A stretch of 64,000 nt of DNA from Trichoplax sp. H2 (GCA_003344405.1 NOWV01000102.1:1-64000), one strand, 5' to 3'; shown: positions 15,070 to 32,960, numbered from the stretch's first letter. Made by a program: numbers and translations. The notes: generated by a model not told the origin, from the letters alone.

Positions 15070-16240
15070 TATGAAAGGCTTCTTTTAGTGCTGGGTGTAT
15101 TGTTTGTTATTGGCTGTAAGGGGCAAGGTCTATGCGTTCGTTGAAAGCCTGGATCTTAAGCGTGGTTAGAATTGAGCTAAAGAGTTTACATAATATGGAT
15201 TTATTCCATACGAATTTATAGCATAAGAATAGCTGTCTTTCTCACTTGTTTTAACAGTAGCATTATTGACGATAGAACAGAACTAATGTATCCATGCCGA
15301 TAATTTGGCCGTTTTGAGCTTGGATTATGATATAAGGTCTGTAATAAAGTAAAATGAATTTAGAATGAAGGTGATCTTACGAAAAGGTTTCTTCCTCACT
15401 TGGCTCTACAATAGTATTATTGACCATAGAACAGAGCTAACGTTTTCATAGAGCGATTGTAGCTGTTTTGCATTTAGACTATGAAATAAGGTCTGTAATA
15501 AAAGTAAAATGAGTTTAGATCGGAATCGATCTTTATAAAAAGGTTTCTTTCTCACTTGGTTCTACAATACTATTATTGACGATAGAGTAGAGGGAACGTT
15601 TTCATATGGAGATTGTAGCTGTTTTGAATTTAGACTATGAAATAAGACCTGCAATAAAATTAAATGACACTAGAGCGAAATTCATAGCAAGGACAGTTTT
15701 CTTTCTTCTTTGGTTCTACTGTAGGACTATTTACTATGCTACAGGACCGAGTTAATTTATCTGCATGAATGTTTAGCTATTGCTAAGTTTTAAGTGTTGG
15801 CATGAAGGGCCTATAAAAATATAAATTTAGATCGAAATCCATACAAAGAGCACCTTATTTTTCTCATGACGTCTTACGCAAGTATAGTAGTTATTGATAG
15901 CAAGAGCTAATTTATCTATATGAATGTTTAACTATTGCTAACATTTGAGTGTTGGCATGAAATAAGACCTATAAAAATATGAATTTAGATCGAAATCCAT
16001 GCAAGGAGTGCCTTGTTTTTCTCATGAGGTTTTACACAAGCATGGTAGTTATTGATAACGAGAGTATATCGTAGCTCACGGTATTAAGCATAAATAAACG
16101 TGAATATTGAAGTTTTGACCAAGAAATAAGATCCGCAATAATACGAGTTTACATTGAAATGAATTTAAAGAAAGACTTTATTCCCGATTGATTCTAAAAA
16201 GTTTTGTTAATATTTCTTCATGACTCCAATAGCATGTTAG
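15070..16240. repeat. Degenerate ~156-bp tandem array, about seven units
   Basis: The start motif (TTTCTTTCTCACTTGGTTCTAC and later TTTTTCTCATG variants, shown here for orientation only) recurs at about 15241, 15395, 15551, 15705, 15863, 16021 and 16183, a spacing of 154-162 bp. Each unit also has ATTATTGA(C/T)GATAG, ATGAAATAAG(A/G)CCT and AATTTAGATCGAAATC-like blocks. A diverged unit may precede at about 15080. It lies upstream of the CAP gene; no coding potential is conserved across units. Confidence 0.85.
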
Positions 16241-19200
16241 CTTAGGCACTCGCATAATATAATTTATTAAATATTTGCCGTCTTATTCCACAATGAGGCA
16301 AGATTATCTTATATATTTTTCAATATCGATCATCTTTGCTTATTATCATAACGTCATGTACTATTGGGCGCCATCTCTTTTCTCTAATGGTGATGAAGTC
16401 GGTAAAGAAAGGGAGTAGCCTTCTATTCTATTGATCAATTTTATCCGCGTGTATATAGACTTACTTTCTCAGTTGCCATCAAAGATATGCAACGCCTAAT
16501 TCATCACCACATGATTTGTATATGTGTAGATCTAATTGCATATAATTAAGCAGCAAAAACAATTACATCTTCATTAGATGTTGTGCACTATTAATGCGAT
16601 CGTAAATCATTAATCAAATAGTAAAAGTCTTTCAAACCCATTGTAATGGAATTATTAGAACACGTTAATACTATTTTCATGGGCCGGTCAGCTGGGCTGC
16701 GAAAAATGTGAAATGACTTTGAATCGGACTAATCCAACGTTTATTAGCCAGCAAGAAAGAAGAGCCGGTCACGTTGATAAAAGTTAGTTATGCAAACTCT
16801 GATGGAATCAGTACATATATGCGCGTATAAATTAGTTTGGAGTGCCTGGTTCGGCTAGTATACGTATCTAATTAATTAAAGACATGTATTAATTAGATAG
16901 ACTATGGGCTACATGATGTAATTAGACTTCTATTACTATTTGGATTTAGCTGCGGGTGGCTTAACCGAATCCTATTGTGTTTAATTCACCTCTAATACTG
17001 ATTTGTATTTATTTATTTATTTATTTGTATTTATGCAACTATTTCAGATCCACGATGTCGTCGTTGTTATTGAAGCTATTAATCGAAGCGGTTTGAAGAG
17101 AATGGGAAAATAGTTCTAAGCTTATTCAAACCTTTATCACAATACAGAATGAATTGGCTAATTTAGCATCGTTGTCATTCCAAGGTTATGATGAGATTGG
17201 TTAATGTAAATGTCGGTATCTACTGGTTAATACGAAAAGGATGATTTCCTAAAGGATATTACTGCATTCAATAATAATTTATGACTAAGCCAATATGATA
17301 GATAAAGTCGTCTGCACTTCGTTGAAAATATTTCGACGCCTATTGAATACGAATGGAGCATTTTCTGACTTTAGTTATCCACTATGTCTTCAAAATCCGA
17401 CGAGATAATGTTATACAATCACGATAGGTACATATGACAAGAATGAATTCATCATCCTTGCTCATTCTAAGCTAGCATTCGTGTACTACAGTACTTGAAA
17501 TTGAAAGAAATAGAGGAATGATAATTACAGTATGCTACGGAGTTTGATGCTCCGTGATAAGTGGCTAGCAGTAAAGTTGCTAATGAGAATGACTGTAAAG
17601 ATTATACTTAATCTTGCAAAATAGTATCGAGTTATTAAAAATATTATTAAAGATTATAAAGTCATAGACCACAATCCTCATTTGGTAATTGATTATTATT
17701 ATTATTTATGACTTTGTAATATATTGACTGTTATTAATCAATTACGCCGAATTAAGCAATATAACTCAAAATGCGATATTGTACCACTGTAGTATGATAA
17801 TTAAGTGAATCTGCTAATTAATATTATTAACTAGCCAGATTTAGTAATCAACACTCGGTCTAGTCTATAGTAAATCTGTAATGCGTATTATATAATTTAA
17901 TGTGATAGATTAGCACCGGGGTATTTGTGTGACATAGAAGATTGTATAAAAGCCTGATTATTAATTTTTCAATCTTAGTTCCACAAAGGCCACGCTAGAG
18001 TACACTGGTACAAAGTTGCAATAGCTGGTAATAAAATATTTAATAACCTAAACCTATCGTTGGACTCGTTGTCTATGGTATAGGAATAAGTTAGTTTTCC
18101 TTTACTGAGGATCTCCGGAGTTAGTCGGGGAACCTTTAGAGTAGATAGTTTAGTTTAGGAACGATCGCGAAAGTTGTTTTGTGACACAGTATTAGTCATT
18201 TTTCAATTTCTGTATAGTATTTTTACATCTTTAGACAGCATACAGTATATAGTATCGCCATGACAGGGTGAATTAAAACCGTATAATGACCCAAGATGTA
18301 TCTATATATATCCAGTTCAGCCCATGTTACTTCCTCGTAGTACTTCAATCAACAAGATTTCAAAAATTAAAAGCGATAGAAAATACAAACTATCATATCT
18401 GGGATTCTTTGTTCTTTAATATAATATCTTCTGATATTAGCTACGCCTATATTGCCATGATACGGCGAGATTAAATTGGAAATGATCAGTATTTGGCGTT
18501 ATACGAGCTCGTACAGCAGATAGGATGCTGCAGACCCGTCACATTACTATCGCTGCAAATCTTAGCTTATAATAGTTGCATCAAAACTCAATATTACTGA
18601 TCCAATTTCTATCGTCAAGATAGAGTCGAATACTGAAAGGTAGAAATATGTGTTTAACGTTGTTAGAAAAGAAGCGAGGAATAATTGGATATTAATAAAA
18701 TTAGTGAGCAAAGTAACCTTTTTTTAATACAACTTTATACAGCTTTATTTTAATACAGACATGTCTACGTTAGTATGTATTGTGAAGTATGCTATAACAT
18801 GGATTACTAGGCATGCATCTAATAGCTCATGGGTATAGTGATATGAGTGCATCTTTGCGATGGCAAGTCGCTTTTCCAGTACCTGATGTTAGTCTTGGTC
18901 CTGGATTCCTTTCAGGAACACTTATACCAGTTCTTGCAACAGCCATAGTTTCCTGATTGACGTGATGAGAAGGAACTAGTACCGCTTCTTATCGTTGCTT
19001 GTATATAAATCAACTAAGGAAATATAGCATTAAAATTATTGATTAATTTACTCCTCCATTTTTCTCATTTACGATAATCGATAATTGAACCAACAGTATT
19101 AAGCCATATATTCCATACGGTTATATAATCTGTGTTCGCATGCTATTGAAATTATGATAGGCAGTAATTTGTATAAAGTAGGGGCAGTTATCGAATTACT

Positions 19201-20059
19201 TTTTCTCCAAGCTTACAAACTTTATATAATTTATCAATCTTATTTACCACTTTAAGTTTTGTTCAATATCATTGATCTTGAAAGCAACGAAAGTATAATT
19301 ATATGAGTAGTACTACAACCTATAATGTCCATAGATTTTCCTTTAATTAATTACACGATTGCAATACAGTCGTTGAAACCTGATATATCAAGATTATTTC
19401 ATGAGCCAAGCAAGCAAATTTATAATATCTTTACCCTCTGTTCGTTAATATCGTGTTATGCTATTAGAAATTGAAATTAATGATTAATTATGTCATTAAA
19501 TCAAGGTCAGCAAGATTCTAGAAATTATACTTATTGATTTTTTGAATTAGGATAAATTTTTGTATTTAAAGTAAAGTTACAACAATAAATTCTTTAAAAA
19601 TAATCGAAGGAAGTTTGTTAGCGTATAATTATACCGTGTCACCCATAGACCGTAATTAAGGCATTAATTCATGTCGGAATGAGTTCCTTCTAAACATTTT
19701 ATACTAACGGTTTTAATAAAACGATTATTTAATTCAATATTTTAAAATTGTTACGTCATATTCTAATAGGAATGTGCTATCGATGCAAAATGGTTAGGTT
19801 AAGTAGCTTTGATCATTTCCTTTATTACTCTTTTAATGAGCAAATAATAAATATAATATGACGTAATAATTTGTGCTAAATGAGGAAATTATAGTTCTAT
19901 GTTAGGATTTAGTGCGAAATTGCTCATTTCTTTAATAACAGATAGGCATTGTTACTTATTTAGACATAAGTTACGTATATATTTTGAATGCCAATTTTTA
20001 AACCCGTTTATCATTGCTCGAAATATAAGCAATGCATCATGGCTTACAGATACAATATG
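16241..20059. other. Gene-free AT-rich region
   Basis: No exon or RNA gene that I can support. It holds an (ATTT)n run at about 17006-17026 and, at 17940-18040, a TATAAAAG followed about 85 bp on by AATAAA, which faintly recalls a retroelement LTR but has no defined ends. Short open frames such as 18286-18474 have no recognisable similarity. Confidence 0.5.
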
Positions 20060-20540
20060 TCGATAATATTTCAAATTTTTAGAGCTAAAGTTTGTTATGT
20101 ATATCATCTACTAGTCAATATTAAATTATATTCCTAGAGCTATTTAATCGCTACCTACATGTTTTCAACTATACACTAAGTTTATATCTTTCAGCTATGT
20201 TGCAGAGTTTACAGGTACGAGTTACAATACGTACTATTTCATATTCAAAGTTATGTTTATAGGGCTACTTAATCTCTGTTTACACCTTTTCAGCTGTGGA
20301 CTATATCATATTAAATTTCATTTTTAGAACTATTTTATTGTTTTATTCTTTCAGCTATGCTCCGAAAATTACAATTATAAAAATCGATCACATTACTATT
20401 CCTTTTTGAATTTTATATTCTGAAGCTAATTAGTTAATGTTTTGTGTATTAACTGCAATATTTCAACGCTTACAGCTACGAACTGCTGTACTATTCTATA
20501 TCGAATTTTTCATTTCAACAGCTTGTTTGTCATCACTGCT
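20060..20540. repeat. Degenerate short tandem repeats (~60 bp)
   Basis: Variants of AGAGCTATTTAATCGCTACCT (near 20137), AGGGCTACTTAATCTCTG, AGAACTATTTTATTG and GAAGCTAATTAGTTAATG alternate with TTTCAGCTATG-like blocks at irregular 55-125 bp spacing. This looks like an old decayed array; exact unit length is uncertain. Confidence 0.5.
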
Positions 20541-21487
20541 ATATTTCAATCAAGACTCTGATGACAAGAGGTTTGACTGGTAACTATGGTATAGTATACA
20601 TTTTTATGTAAAGAAAACTAAAAGGTATTGCAGAATTACACAAAGTAGGACAACAGAATATCTCTAGCAAGAGAAGTAAACAAGCAGTTTTATATAAGAG
20701 TTCTTTGAAATGATCGTAAAAATTGCCTGAACTTTCAATAGAATTTGGTTAGTTGGCAGTAGTATAATCTTGAAAAGTAGATTAAATCAATCATTAGGTA
20801 TTAGATAATATGTGTTAGATTCAGGTAGTAAATTAATGAAGCGATCTGATTAATTGTGTATCAAATAATAAATTGTCGTAATCTAGGTTATTTAACGCTC
20901 TTGGATTTTAAAATAGAAGCTAGAATTTACTTAGAGTGTTACTGTCGATTTTTAAATGTAAGTATAATGCTACAGATACTTAATATATATTTTGCTGGGA
21001 AGAAACGATGTAAATTCATGACACATTAATTAATTATATTATCTAAGAATAATTTAAATATTGAAATATTAAGAATATACGATACTTCAGGTTCAGATGT
21101 CTATCAGAGCATGCTTTTGGGTAAGTATTTCATAGATTTTGAGGTTCATGAAATTTCTGCAATAGCTTTCATTTTTAATTCTACATTAAAGTACTGTAGA
21201 TATCATGATTATGATTTTATTTGAAATTTAGTTTGAAATGCATATTAAATACATCAATCTTGTTCAGAGATGATGGTTCTGGTCGTCTATTAGATCTACT
21301 ATATTGCAAATCAACGCTAATTTATCGTATAAGTAGTCAATTTTATCAATACCTGCAAGTCATTTGACATTAATCTTCAGAATTTTGATATTAAAAATGT
21401 AAATTGTATAAATTATCTCAATTAATTGAAATTAAAATCTTAGAATCAGTGAATCATGAATTTAGCGATAGTCTAGAAGACTTAAGG
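20541..21487. other. Gene-free AT-rich region
   Basis: No exon, RNA gene or clear repeat that I can support. Confidence 0.4.
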
Positions 21488-22112
21488 TCTTCAACACCTT
21501 CAGTTATATCTAAAATAATAAAACATACGACATCGTCCGATTACGTAAGACTGATCAGAAACCATGTAATTCCATTAAAGCTTCATCTTAAAAGCCTTAG
21601 GTAAGAAATTCATTGTTATTGATAAATAAATAATTTTACGAGTCCAAAATTTTTTCAGTCCTTTAAAATAAAATTTTTTCTTTTTCTAATTTCTTACAGC
21701 CTTCAGCTATCTTCAAAAAGGCATAAACTTCATAAAATCACCAGATTATATAAGGACCATCTGAAATTATATAGTACGATTATAACTCCATCTACAGGCT
21801 TCAAGTTTGTATCAAATTCACTGTTATCGATAAGCAAACAATTTTAAGAGCAATATATTTTCTCGCTACCCTAAGAATACAATTTTCACTTTTTCTAATT
21901 TCTTGCAGCTTTAAGCTATCTAGTAGGGTGATGCTATATAAAACATTAAACTTTATGAAAATAGTTTATACAAACTAAACTAGAATCATGTAACATGGTT
22001 ATAAATTCTATCTACAAGTCTAAGATTAGCATTAAATCCACTGTTGTGGATGAATAGATAGTTTCAGGAGCAACATTGTGATTAAGAATGAAATTCTCTA
22101 TTTCCCAATTTC
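21488..22112. repeat. ~209-bp tandem array, three units
   Basis: Three units share an end block TCTAATTTCTTACAGC or variant at about 21685, 21894 and 22103 (spacing 209 bp). Each unit also has a CTTCAGCTAT-like start, ATTATATAAG, ATTATAACTCCATCTACA-like and TTCACTGTTATCGATAA-like blocks. A short open frame at 21404-21604 lies partly within unit 1 and is not conserved in units 2 and 3. Confidence 0.8.
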
Positions 22113-22320
22113 TTACTTCTAACCGAAGGCAATACTCATTGTCAGTGATTTATAACTAAAGTAAGTACCTAAGATCAATAAAACTTTTATCGTATTCTAT
22201 GTCTGATTCGTTTATACTGATTGTCAAAGATGTGGTTTACTACCATTCTGAATTTAAAGTCTATCTCGTTATGACATTGAACGAATGGGAGCAAAACATT
22301 AATTCGTCTTCAGCTAATAT

Positions 22321-23416
22321 ATCTGGTATTCATTTTCCAACTAAAAGGTGGAATTTTTACTACTTTCAATTTAAATTGATTTACGAGACAGAAAAGTCGA
22401 ATTTGTCACACTTTTACATCACAAAAACAGGAATCGATGTTAATACTTACATTCCGTAATATATTGATTTATTTCTTTTACGTCAGAGGGTAGAAAATAT
22501 CTTGCAATAGAGGCTCGATTAGCGTTACTTTATAATAGCTGGAAAAATAGACTTAAAACGAGAAGCTATTGAGAAAGTTAATGGTAAGACATTTAGTAAA
22601 ATAGGTTAGACTTATTGCACCATACGGTAGGGCAGTACTTATGGTCTATTGTCTATACAGTCTAATTCTTGTTGATAAAATATGCAAAGTAAATTACTTC
22701 TATACGTTGTGATATGATACAATCACTAATTTAAAATGGCCGCCTAAAAACAATACTAGTAAAATTTACCATTGCCTCCATTTACTTTCGATTATTTATG
22801 ACGACAATATCCATTAAAAATGAATTATATTTTGATATATATGTATTCTATATTGTTACGATGCGTAAGCTCGTCCTAATTATTGAGTAATATTAAATAT
22901 TGCTTGTGTTATAACTTTAAAAGGATACTTTTATATTATGTGCACCAGGAGTTTCTGACGAGACTATAAAAGGCTGGTGCCTGAAGATTCCTTTTTAGTT
23001 AGTCGGTTGGATAGTCAACTAGTTTTTCAATTGATATTTAATTGTAAGACTATAATCTTGGGTGCCAAGATTCCTTCAGTAATAAATGATAGTAAATCTC
23101 TGACTATCTCGTCTACATCATCTGTGACGCTATAATTATACCATAGTATTCGGTCGTTGGAACTGAATTATTTGGTGATATAGCTAATCTCGCCTCTTTA
23201 AGTTAGTAAGTGGCGTTCTCCGCAAGGATTGGCGTGTGTAGACTACTTTGTCACTAGTGGTGTGTGACATATATGTACATATAAAAGACAGTACTGTAAG
23301 CTCTTCATTGGGTGGCAATCAAAAATCGTCTATAATTGTATTTTCCTAACAGATTATTTGGTAAATAAGATTCTGCAGTTTCGTAGATCGCAATCTGTCT
23401 GTTTAGATTTAAAAGT
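22321..23416 (+). repeat. Direct duplication, copy 1 (interrupted by an LTR)
   Basis: Sequence at 22321-22848 and 23270-23416 matches 23751-24413 almost base for base. The intervening block is the solo LTR. The copy ends abruptly at the 20-N gap. The near identity suggests a recent duplication or two unmerged haplotypes. Confidence 0.9.
22854..23269 (+). mobile_element. Solo LTR with 5-bp target-site duplication
   Basis: The 416-bp element starts TGTTACGATGCG and ends GTGTGTGACA, giving TG..CA ends with near-inverted termini (TGTTAC against TGTCAC). TATAT flanks it on both sides (22849-22853 and 23270-23274). Inside are a TATAAAAGG box near 22965 and an AATAAA near 23081, as expected for an LTR promoter and poly(A) signal. 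The paralogous site at about 24260 lacks the element, so the boundaries are supported independently. No internal retroelement coding region is adjacent, hence solo LTR. Superfamily (Ty3- or Pao-like) is not decidable here. Confidence 0.85.
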
Positions 23417-23436
23417 NNNNNNNNNNNNNNNNNNNN
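23417..23436. other. Assembly gap (20 N)
   Basis: Twenty unresolved bases at the right end of duplication copy 1. The sequence on the far side (23437-23750) does not continue copy 2, so the join is not verified. Confidence 0.99.
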
Positions 23437-23750
23437 AGTATGAGTAAGAGATTCAAAATATTTACTGATAAAAAAGCTATGTAAGGAACATCTCAGTTCA
23501 AGATGTTTCTCCTAGTAAGGTATAATAATAATACTGTTGTTGTTTACAAATTAGACGGTTCCTATATAAACGGGAACATTTGAGTTAAGTGGTGTGGTAA
23601 AATGTTGTAGATGTATCTTTGTTAATAAAAGTTTCATTTTTACAGTATTTTGCTATGTGTGTTTAACGTTAAGTAAAAGGGTATTTAATTCAGTAGCTAC
23701 TTATAGACTTTTACTGTACGTTGCCTTGTCGCAGAAGTGAAATTGTGACA
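23437..23750. other. Unique spacer between the gap and duplication copy 2
   Basis: Contains GTTCCTATATAAACGGGAAC, a TATA motif inside a short inverted repeat, and AATAAAAG about 80 bp downstream. This could be part of another retroelement end, but termini are missing. No coding exon seen. Confidence 0.4.
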
Positions 23751-24413
23751 ATCTGGCATTCGTTTTCCAATTAAAAGGTGGAATGTTTACTACTTTCAAT
23801 TTAAATTGATTTACGAGACAGAAAAGTCGAATTTGTCACACTTTTACATCACAAAAACAGGAATCGATATTAATACTTACATTCCGTGATATATTGATTT
23901 ATTTCTTTTATGTCAGAGGGTAGAAAATATCTTGCAATAGAGGCTCGATTAGCGTTACTTTATAATAGCTGGAAAAATAGACTTAAAACGAAAAGCTATT
24001 GAGAAAGTTAATGGTAAGACATTTAGTAAAATAGGTTAGACTTATTGCACCATACGGTAGGGCAGTACTTATGGTCTACACAGTCTAATTCTTGTCGATG
24101 AAATATGCAAAGTAAAATTACTTCTATACGTTGTGATATGATACAATCACTAATTTAAAATGGCCGCCTAATAACAATACTAGTTAAAATTTACCATTGC
24201 CTCCATTTATTTTCGATTATTTATGACGACAATATCCATTAAAAATGAATTATATTTTGATATATAAATATGTACATATAAAAGACAGTACTGTAAGCTC
24301 TTCATTGGGTGGCAATCAAATATCGTCTATAATTGTATTTTCCTAACAGATTATTTGGTAAATAAGATTCTGCAGTTTCGTAGATCGCAATCTGTCTGTT
24401 TAGATTTAAAAGT
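23751..24413 (+). repeat. Direct duplication, copy 2 (empty LTR site)
   Basis: Matches copy 1 at an offset of about 1430 bp with few differences. It runs straight through the position where copy 1 carries the LTR, with a small indel of about 8 bp. Confidence 0.9.
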
Positions 24414-24959
24414 TATTTATATTTCATTTTCGAAAATGAAAGTTTATTATTCTATAGGATAGGAGAGTTTAAGAGGGTTTTGCTTGATTGTCGCTGTAAA
24501 TAATTGAACTTTAGAATATTTACATATTATTGCTCTAAGTATCATTAATAGACTTCTACGAGAGATTTAAGTAAAGCATTTCTATCTTGACACAGCAAAT
24601 ACCAGTTATTTCTGGATATCTCCTGTTACAAACCGAATTTGCGAAGAGGAAAATTCAAACTAACTACTATAAGAAAATTAACACGGCGAGCTCAGCGTCA
24701 GATTTGTCTTCCCTAACATCTACATCACCACGATTTTAAAAACTGATAAACTCTCTATCATCACGAAACTACAGTAAACTACAACTCTACAGAGAAAACT
24801 GAGCCCAAAGTTATTTAAAAAAATCAATCGATTTATAGTAAGTCTGCATAAATATTAGTTTCCAGTTCATAAATAAAATTATACAACTATGCAATTATCT
24901 ATTAAAGACTTATAAAACGCCAAAGATAAATTAATTATGTTACGGCTACTATGCAGAAG
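24414..24959. other. Gene-free AT-rich region
   Basis: No exon, RNA gene or clear repeat that I can support. Confidence 0.4.
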
Positions 24960-26080
24960 TTACTCAGTAATATATCAATAATTTTAACTTTAATAAGCAT
25001 TGAGAAGAGGCGATTCTAAATTTCCGAGATGAAATGTCCTTGTAATATTTAAGGAAACAGTTTCTGAGTTATAAACGAATGGAGTCAATACCGAAATCCG
25101 AATTAATTCGCATGTTTATTGGTGCTTGTGGGATGTTTATTAAGAAAGAATTTCTATCTTATCAATATACGCAGTTAATGCCGGCCATCTCTAGTGGTAT
25201 CCATAACTATAATTTTGGTGAGATCTTAGAAAAAACCAATTTCTAATTAATTTGTGAAGATGTAGTGCTATCCTTGAAAAAATTAAAGAAAGAATTTTGC
25301 ATTACTAGCCAATATACGAGTTAATACTGACGTCTGAACTTATTTGTATGCTTACTATTGCTTATGGGATATTTTAGGAGGATTTCAACCTTGCAGGTCT
25401 ATACAATCAACAGTAGCTACCTCCAGTTTATTTGCATAATTATAATTTCTGATGGGATTGAGAAGGATGGTTTCTAGTTATTTTTTAAAGGTAATCTGTC
25501 GTCCTTAAAGTATTTATTACAGAAGAATTTCTGCGTTATGAGCGAATATTGTCACGTATACATGCACGTAAATGTACTCGTATATCCTTTATAATTCCTT
25601 TAAGTATTCAAGAAAAGGCCATAAATGTATATAATCAGCTTACAGAAATTCTATCGCAATACTTCTACTCATGTGCAACGCTTATAATTTCTGTGAAGGG
25701 ATATGGAAAGAGTATTTATATGAAGGATTAGAAACGAAACGTGCGTAGTATCATGTAAATAACGTGATTATTATTCTGCTGCCATTGCCAAATGATACGC
25801 TTGATAATTTCTTCTACTATTCATACTTTGTAGTTTTTCGTAGTGTTTGTCACATAAGGATTTCTACTCTGAGTGTAGTTTTCTAACACTGACAAATTCT
25901 TCTATTGATTGACGAGTATGTTCTTACTATTTTCCCATGAAATATTGCGGAGAATTTCTGGCTAACGAATACAGATACAGTAATTGGCTTACATACTTAA
26001 TTATTAATTTACATACAGTGCGGTAGTTCTGAAAGATATTCCTGTTCAATTTTTAGAATGAAATACCATCGCGTTAGCTA
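24960..26080. repeat. Degenerate ~233-bp tandem array
   Basis: A block resembling AGAATTTCTGCGTTATGAGCG recurs near 25062, 25294 and 25527, with a later relative near 25950. Within units, a GATGTTTATTAAGA/GATATTTTAGGAGG block and an ATAACTATAATTT(C/T)(T/G)G(A/G)TG block keep the same spacing. Short open frames here (for example 25549-25731) are not conserved between units. Confidence 0.7.
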
Positions 26081-27121
26081 ACCACTAACATAATGAACTC
26101 AAAAAATGCTCAGCCTATATATATACTGTATAGCTATGACTAGAAATATATACCTTAATTGTACTGTACATTAGATCTTACTAGGTATACTCACTACTCA
26201 GTTACTAATTACAACGACGATAAGTGAAAGTTTCATACTGGCAGTTTACAAACAGTTTAATTTTGCAATCTTCTTCTTACATTATCACGCAAGCTTTAAC
26301 TTAGTCAAAAATAGAAATAATCGCATTACAGTTGTTATAGGAAGGTTGTAACAGGATACCATGAAGCTTAGTGACATATACGAAATAAATTTAAATATAT
26401 ACCTAGATATATCTTTGATATTATATATGATATTTTGGACTATAGTATTTAAGGAAGAAGATGATAAAAATCGCTTATATGCACAGAGTAAATAACCATT
26501 AGCTGGCTTATCGCCATCATGCACTAACAATGTAACAAGCACATTTGGTAGCAAGCTATGGTAATATAAATACGAAATGCATAAACGGCTAATACTTAAA
26601 TCAGTGGTATTTACAAAGCAAAAGCATGGCTGATGTCATCCAGTGATATGCCTTAATAATACCAATCTTACAGTGCAAAATCTAATACAAAATTTGACCT
26701 TGCTCATGAAAATACTCAAAGTAGTAAATTATGCCATAGATATCTGATATCTCTAGTAATACGATTAACAATAAACAACAGTAAGTAAAAATAATCACTG
26801 CTCGAGAATAAATGATAATGCTGGCAATAGTATGATACATTATTTTTATATATAATAGCAGCTTCTATAGCAATACTTACCTTTAATTATAAATCGAAGA
26901 ATTTTTAAACATTTTCTATCATACAAGCTCGTAAATATAAACAATGATACTAATTAATTAATGAAAGGCTAAGCAAGTTGCATATTTTCTGTAACGCTGT
27001 TTCAGATACTAATTAATTATTAAAGAGAAACGTTATTTTACATTTCATGTTATCTGATGACTAAAGAAATGTAGCGGTAGTGATTATCCAAGACTAATGG
27101 CTGAGTTCTTGGACCCAAGTT
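26081..27121. other. Region 3' of the kinesin gene
   Basis: AT-rich sequence that should include the kinesin 3' UTR at its right end. No further exon was recognised; the minus-strand open frame at 26285-26554 has no similarity I can name. Confidence 0.5.
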
Positions 27122-31785
<4,664 letters not shown>

Positions 31786-32789
31786 GACTTGAAAATTGAA
31801 CTCACTAATTCTAATTGGATGAAATTGTAATCATATCACGTAGAAAGGGAGGAAAGAAAAAAAACTTGGCAAAGGATATGAATCAAGAATAACAACTTGA
31901 ACTTCAAGCTCCTGCCTAGTAATACCAGTCCGTTATAAATTCTAATCGCCAATCGCACACCGTTCAAAATCAATGATGATCACGATAACATTAAATGACA
32001 ATCAGTCAGTAGGCAAAATGAATCCAGGCTAATGATTGAAGCGATTATCAATGTCTTGAACTAGGCAAAAAATGATTATTCCTATACAAGTTGGAAAGAT
32101 AATTTTAATTTCTGAACGACTCTCGCCAACAGTACTAGTAGAAGTAGAGTCGATCAAGCTTCCCAAAGGATCAAATTGCTTGTCTGTGGTAGTCTCACTT
32201 CAACCTTGACTCTTGATGAATCGTAATAACGTCGTGCAATGGTGCTCCAATAAAGTAATTGCTCCAAGATAGCAAGAGCGAGAGAGCGAGAGAGAGAACT
32301 AGATGTTGTGATCATCGATGAAATCTTGTAATGTTGTTCTTTCGGCCCTTATTACTGGTTGAAAATTTGAAATTGAACTTCAACGGTTGTACTGGCATTG
32401 ATTGGATGATTTTAATCACGTGATAAAACCCAATAGGCGATGGTTGTAATTTGCCTAACGGACAGGTTGGACAAGCGTTGGAAGTTGGAATCCTTATCGA
32501 GCATGCGTAATAGCTCCCCCCCCCCCAAAAAGCTGCTCTATTTGAAATGCAAATTAAATGTGCTCTAGTGATATGGAAATCAACCAATGCCATGGATAAT
32601 TGGATATGCCGGCGTCTAGTCGAAACCCACCACTACAGTGGATAATGTCGTGTCCGTGTAGAACAAACTATCGATGACAGAACCAACTTTTCAAATCTAC
32701 TTCATTGCTGCGCTTTTGAAAATATTCAATATTGCATTGCTAGGTGCAACATACTGTCCTTTAAAAGACCATTATTTTTGCTAGTCATT

Positions 32790-32960
32790 TGACCTATACG
32801 GTACATCTGTATCGAACATTGTACTGTCTATTCGTTCGTCTAACTCTACAGTACATTCCTTACAGAGTTACAGTACAGTACTGTCCATTCGTCCCCTAGC
32901 CATGTACAGTACTGTACAGTGTACAGTACTGTACACTACTGTACTGTAGCCCTGTATTGT
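32790..32960. repeat. Second GTACA/GTACT strand-switching cluster
   Basis: Same pentamers and palindromic switches as the field at the left end of the window, best at 32868-32947, with sparser copies near 33275-33297. It directly abuts the kinesin exon fragment. Confidence 0.85.

Noticed and set aside
15070-16240. CRISPR-like array
   Set aside because: Units are long, diverged and contiguous, without short exact repeats and unique spacers, and the DNA is animal nuclear sequence.
17940-18040. TATAAAAG plus AATAAA as a further LTR
   Set aside because: No TG..CA ends or target-site duplication could be defined, and there is no second copy in the window.
21404-21604. 66-codon open frame
   Set aside because: It lies partly in the first unit of the 209-bp array and is not open in the other units.
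22199-22459. 86-codon open frame
   Set aside because: Only its 3' part is present in the duplicate at 23751, without the start; no similarity recognised.
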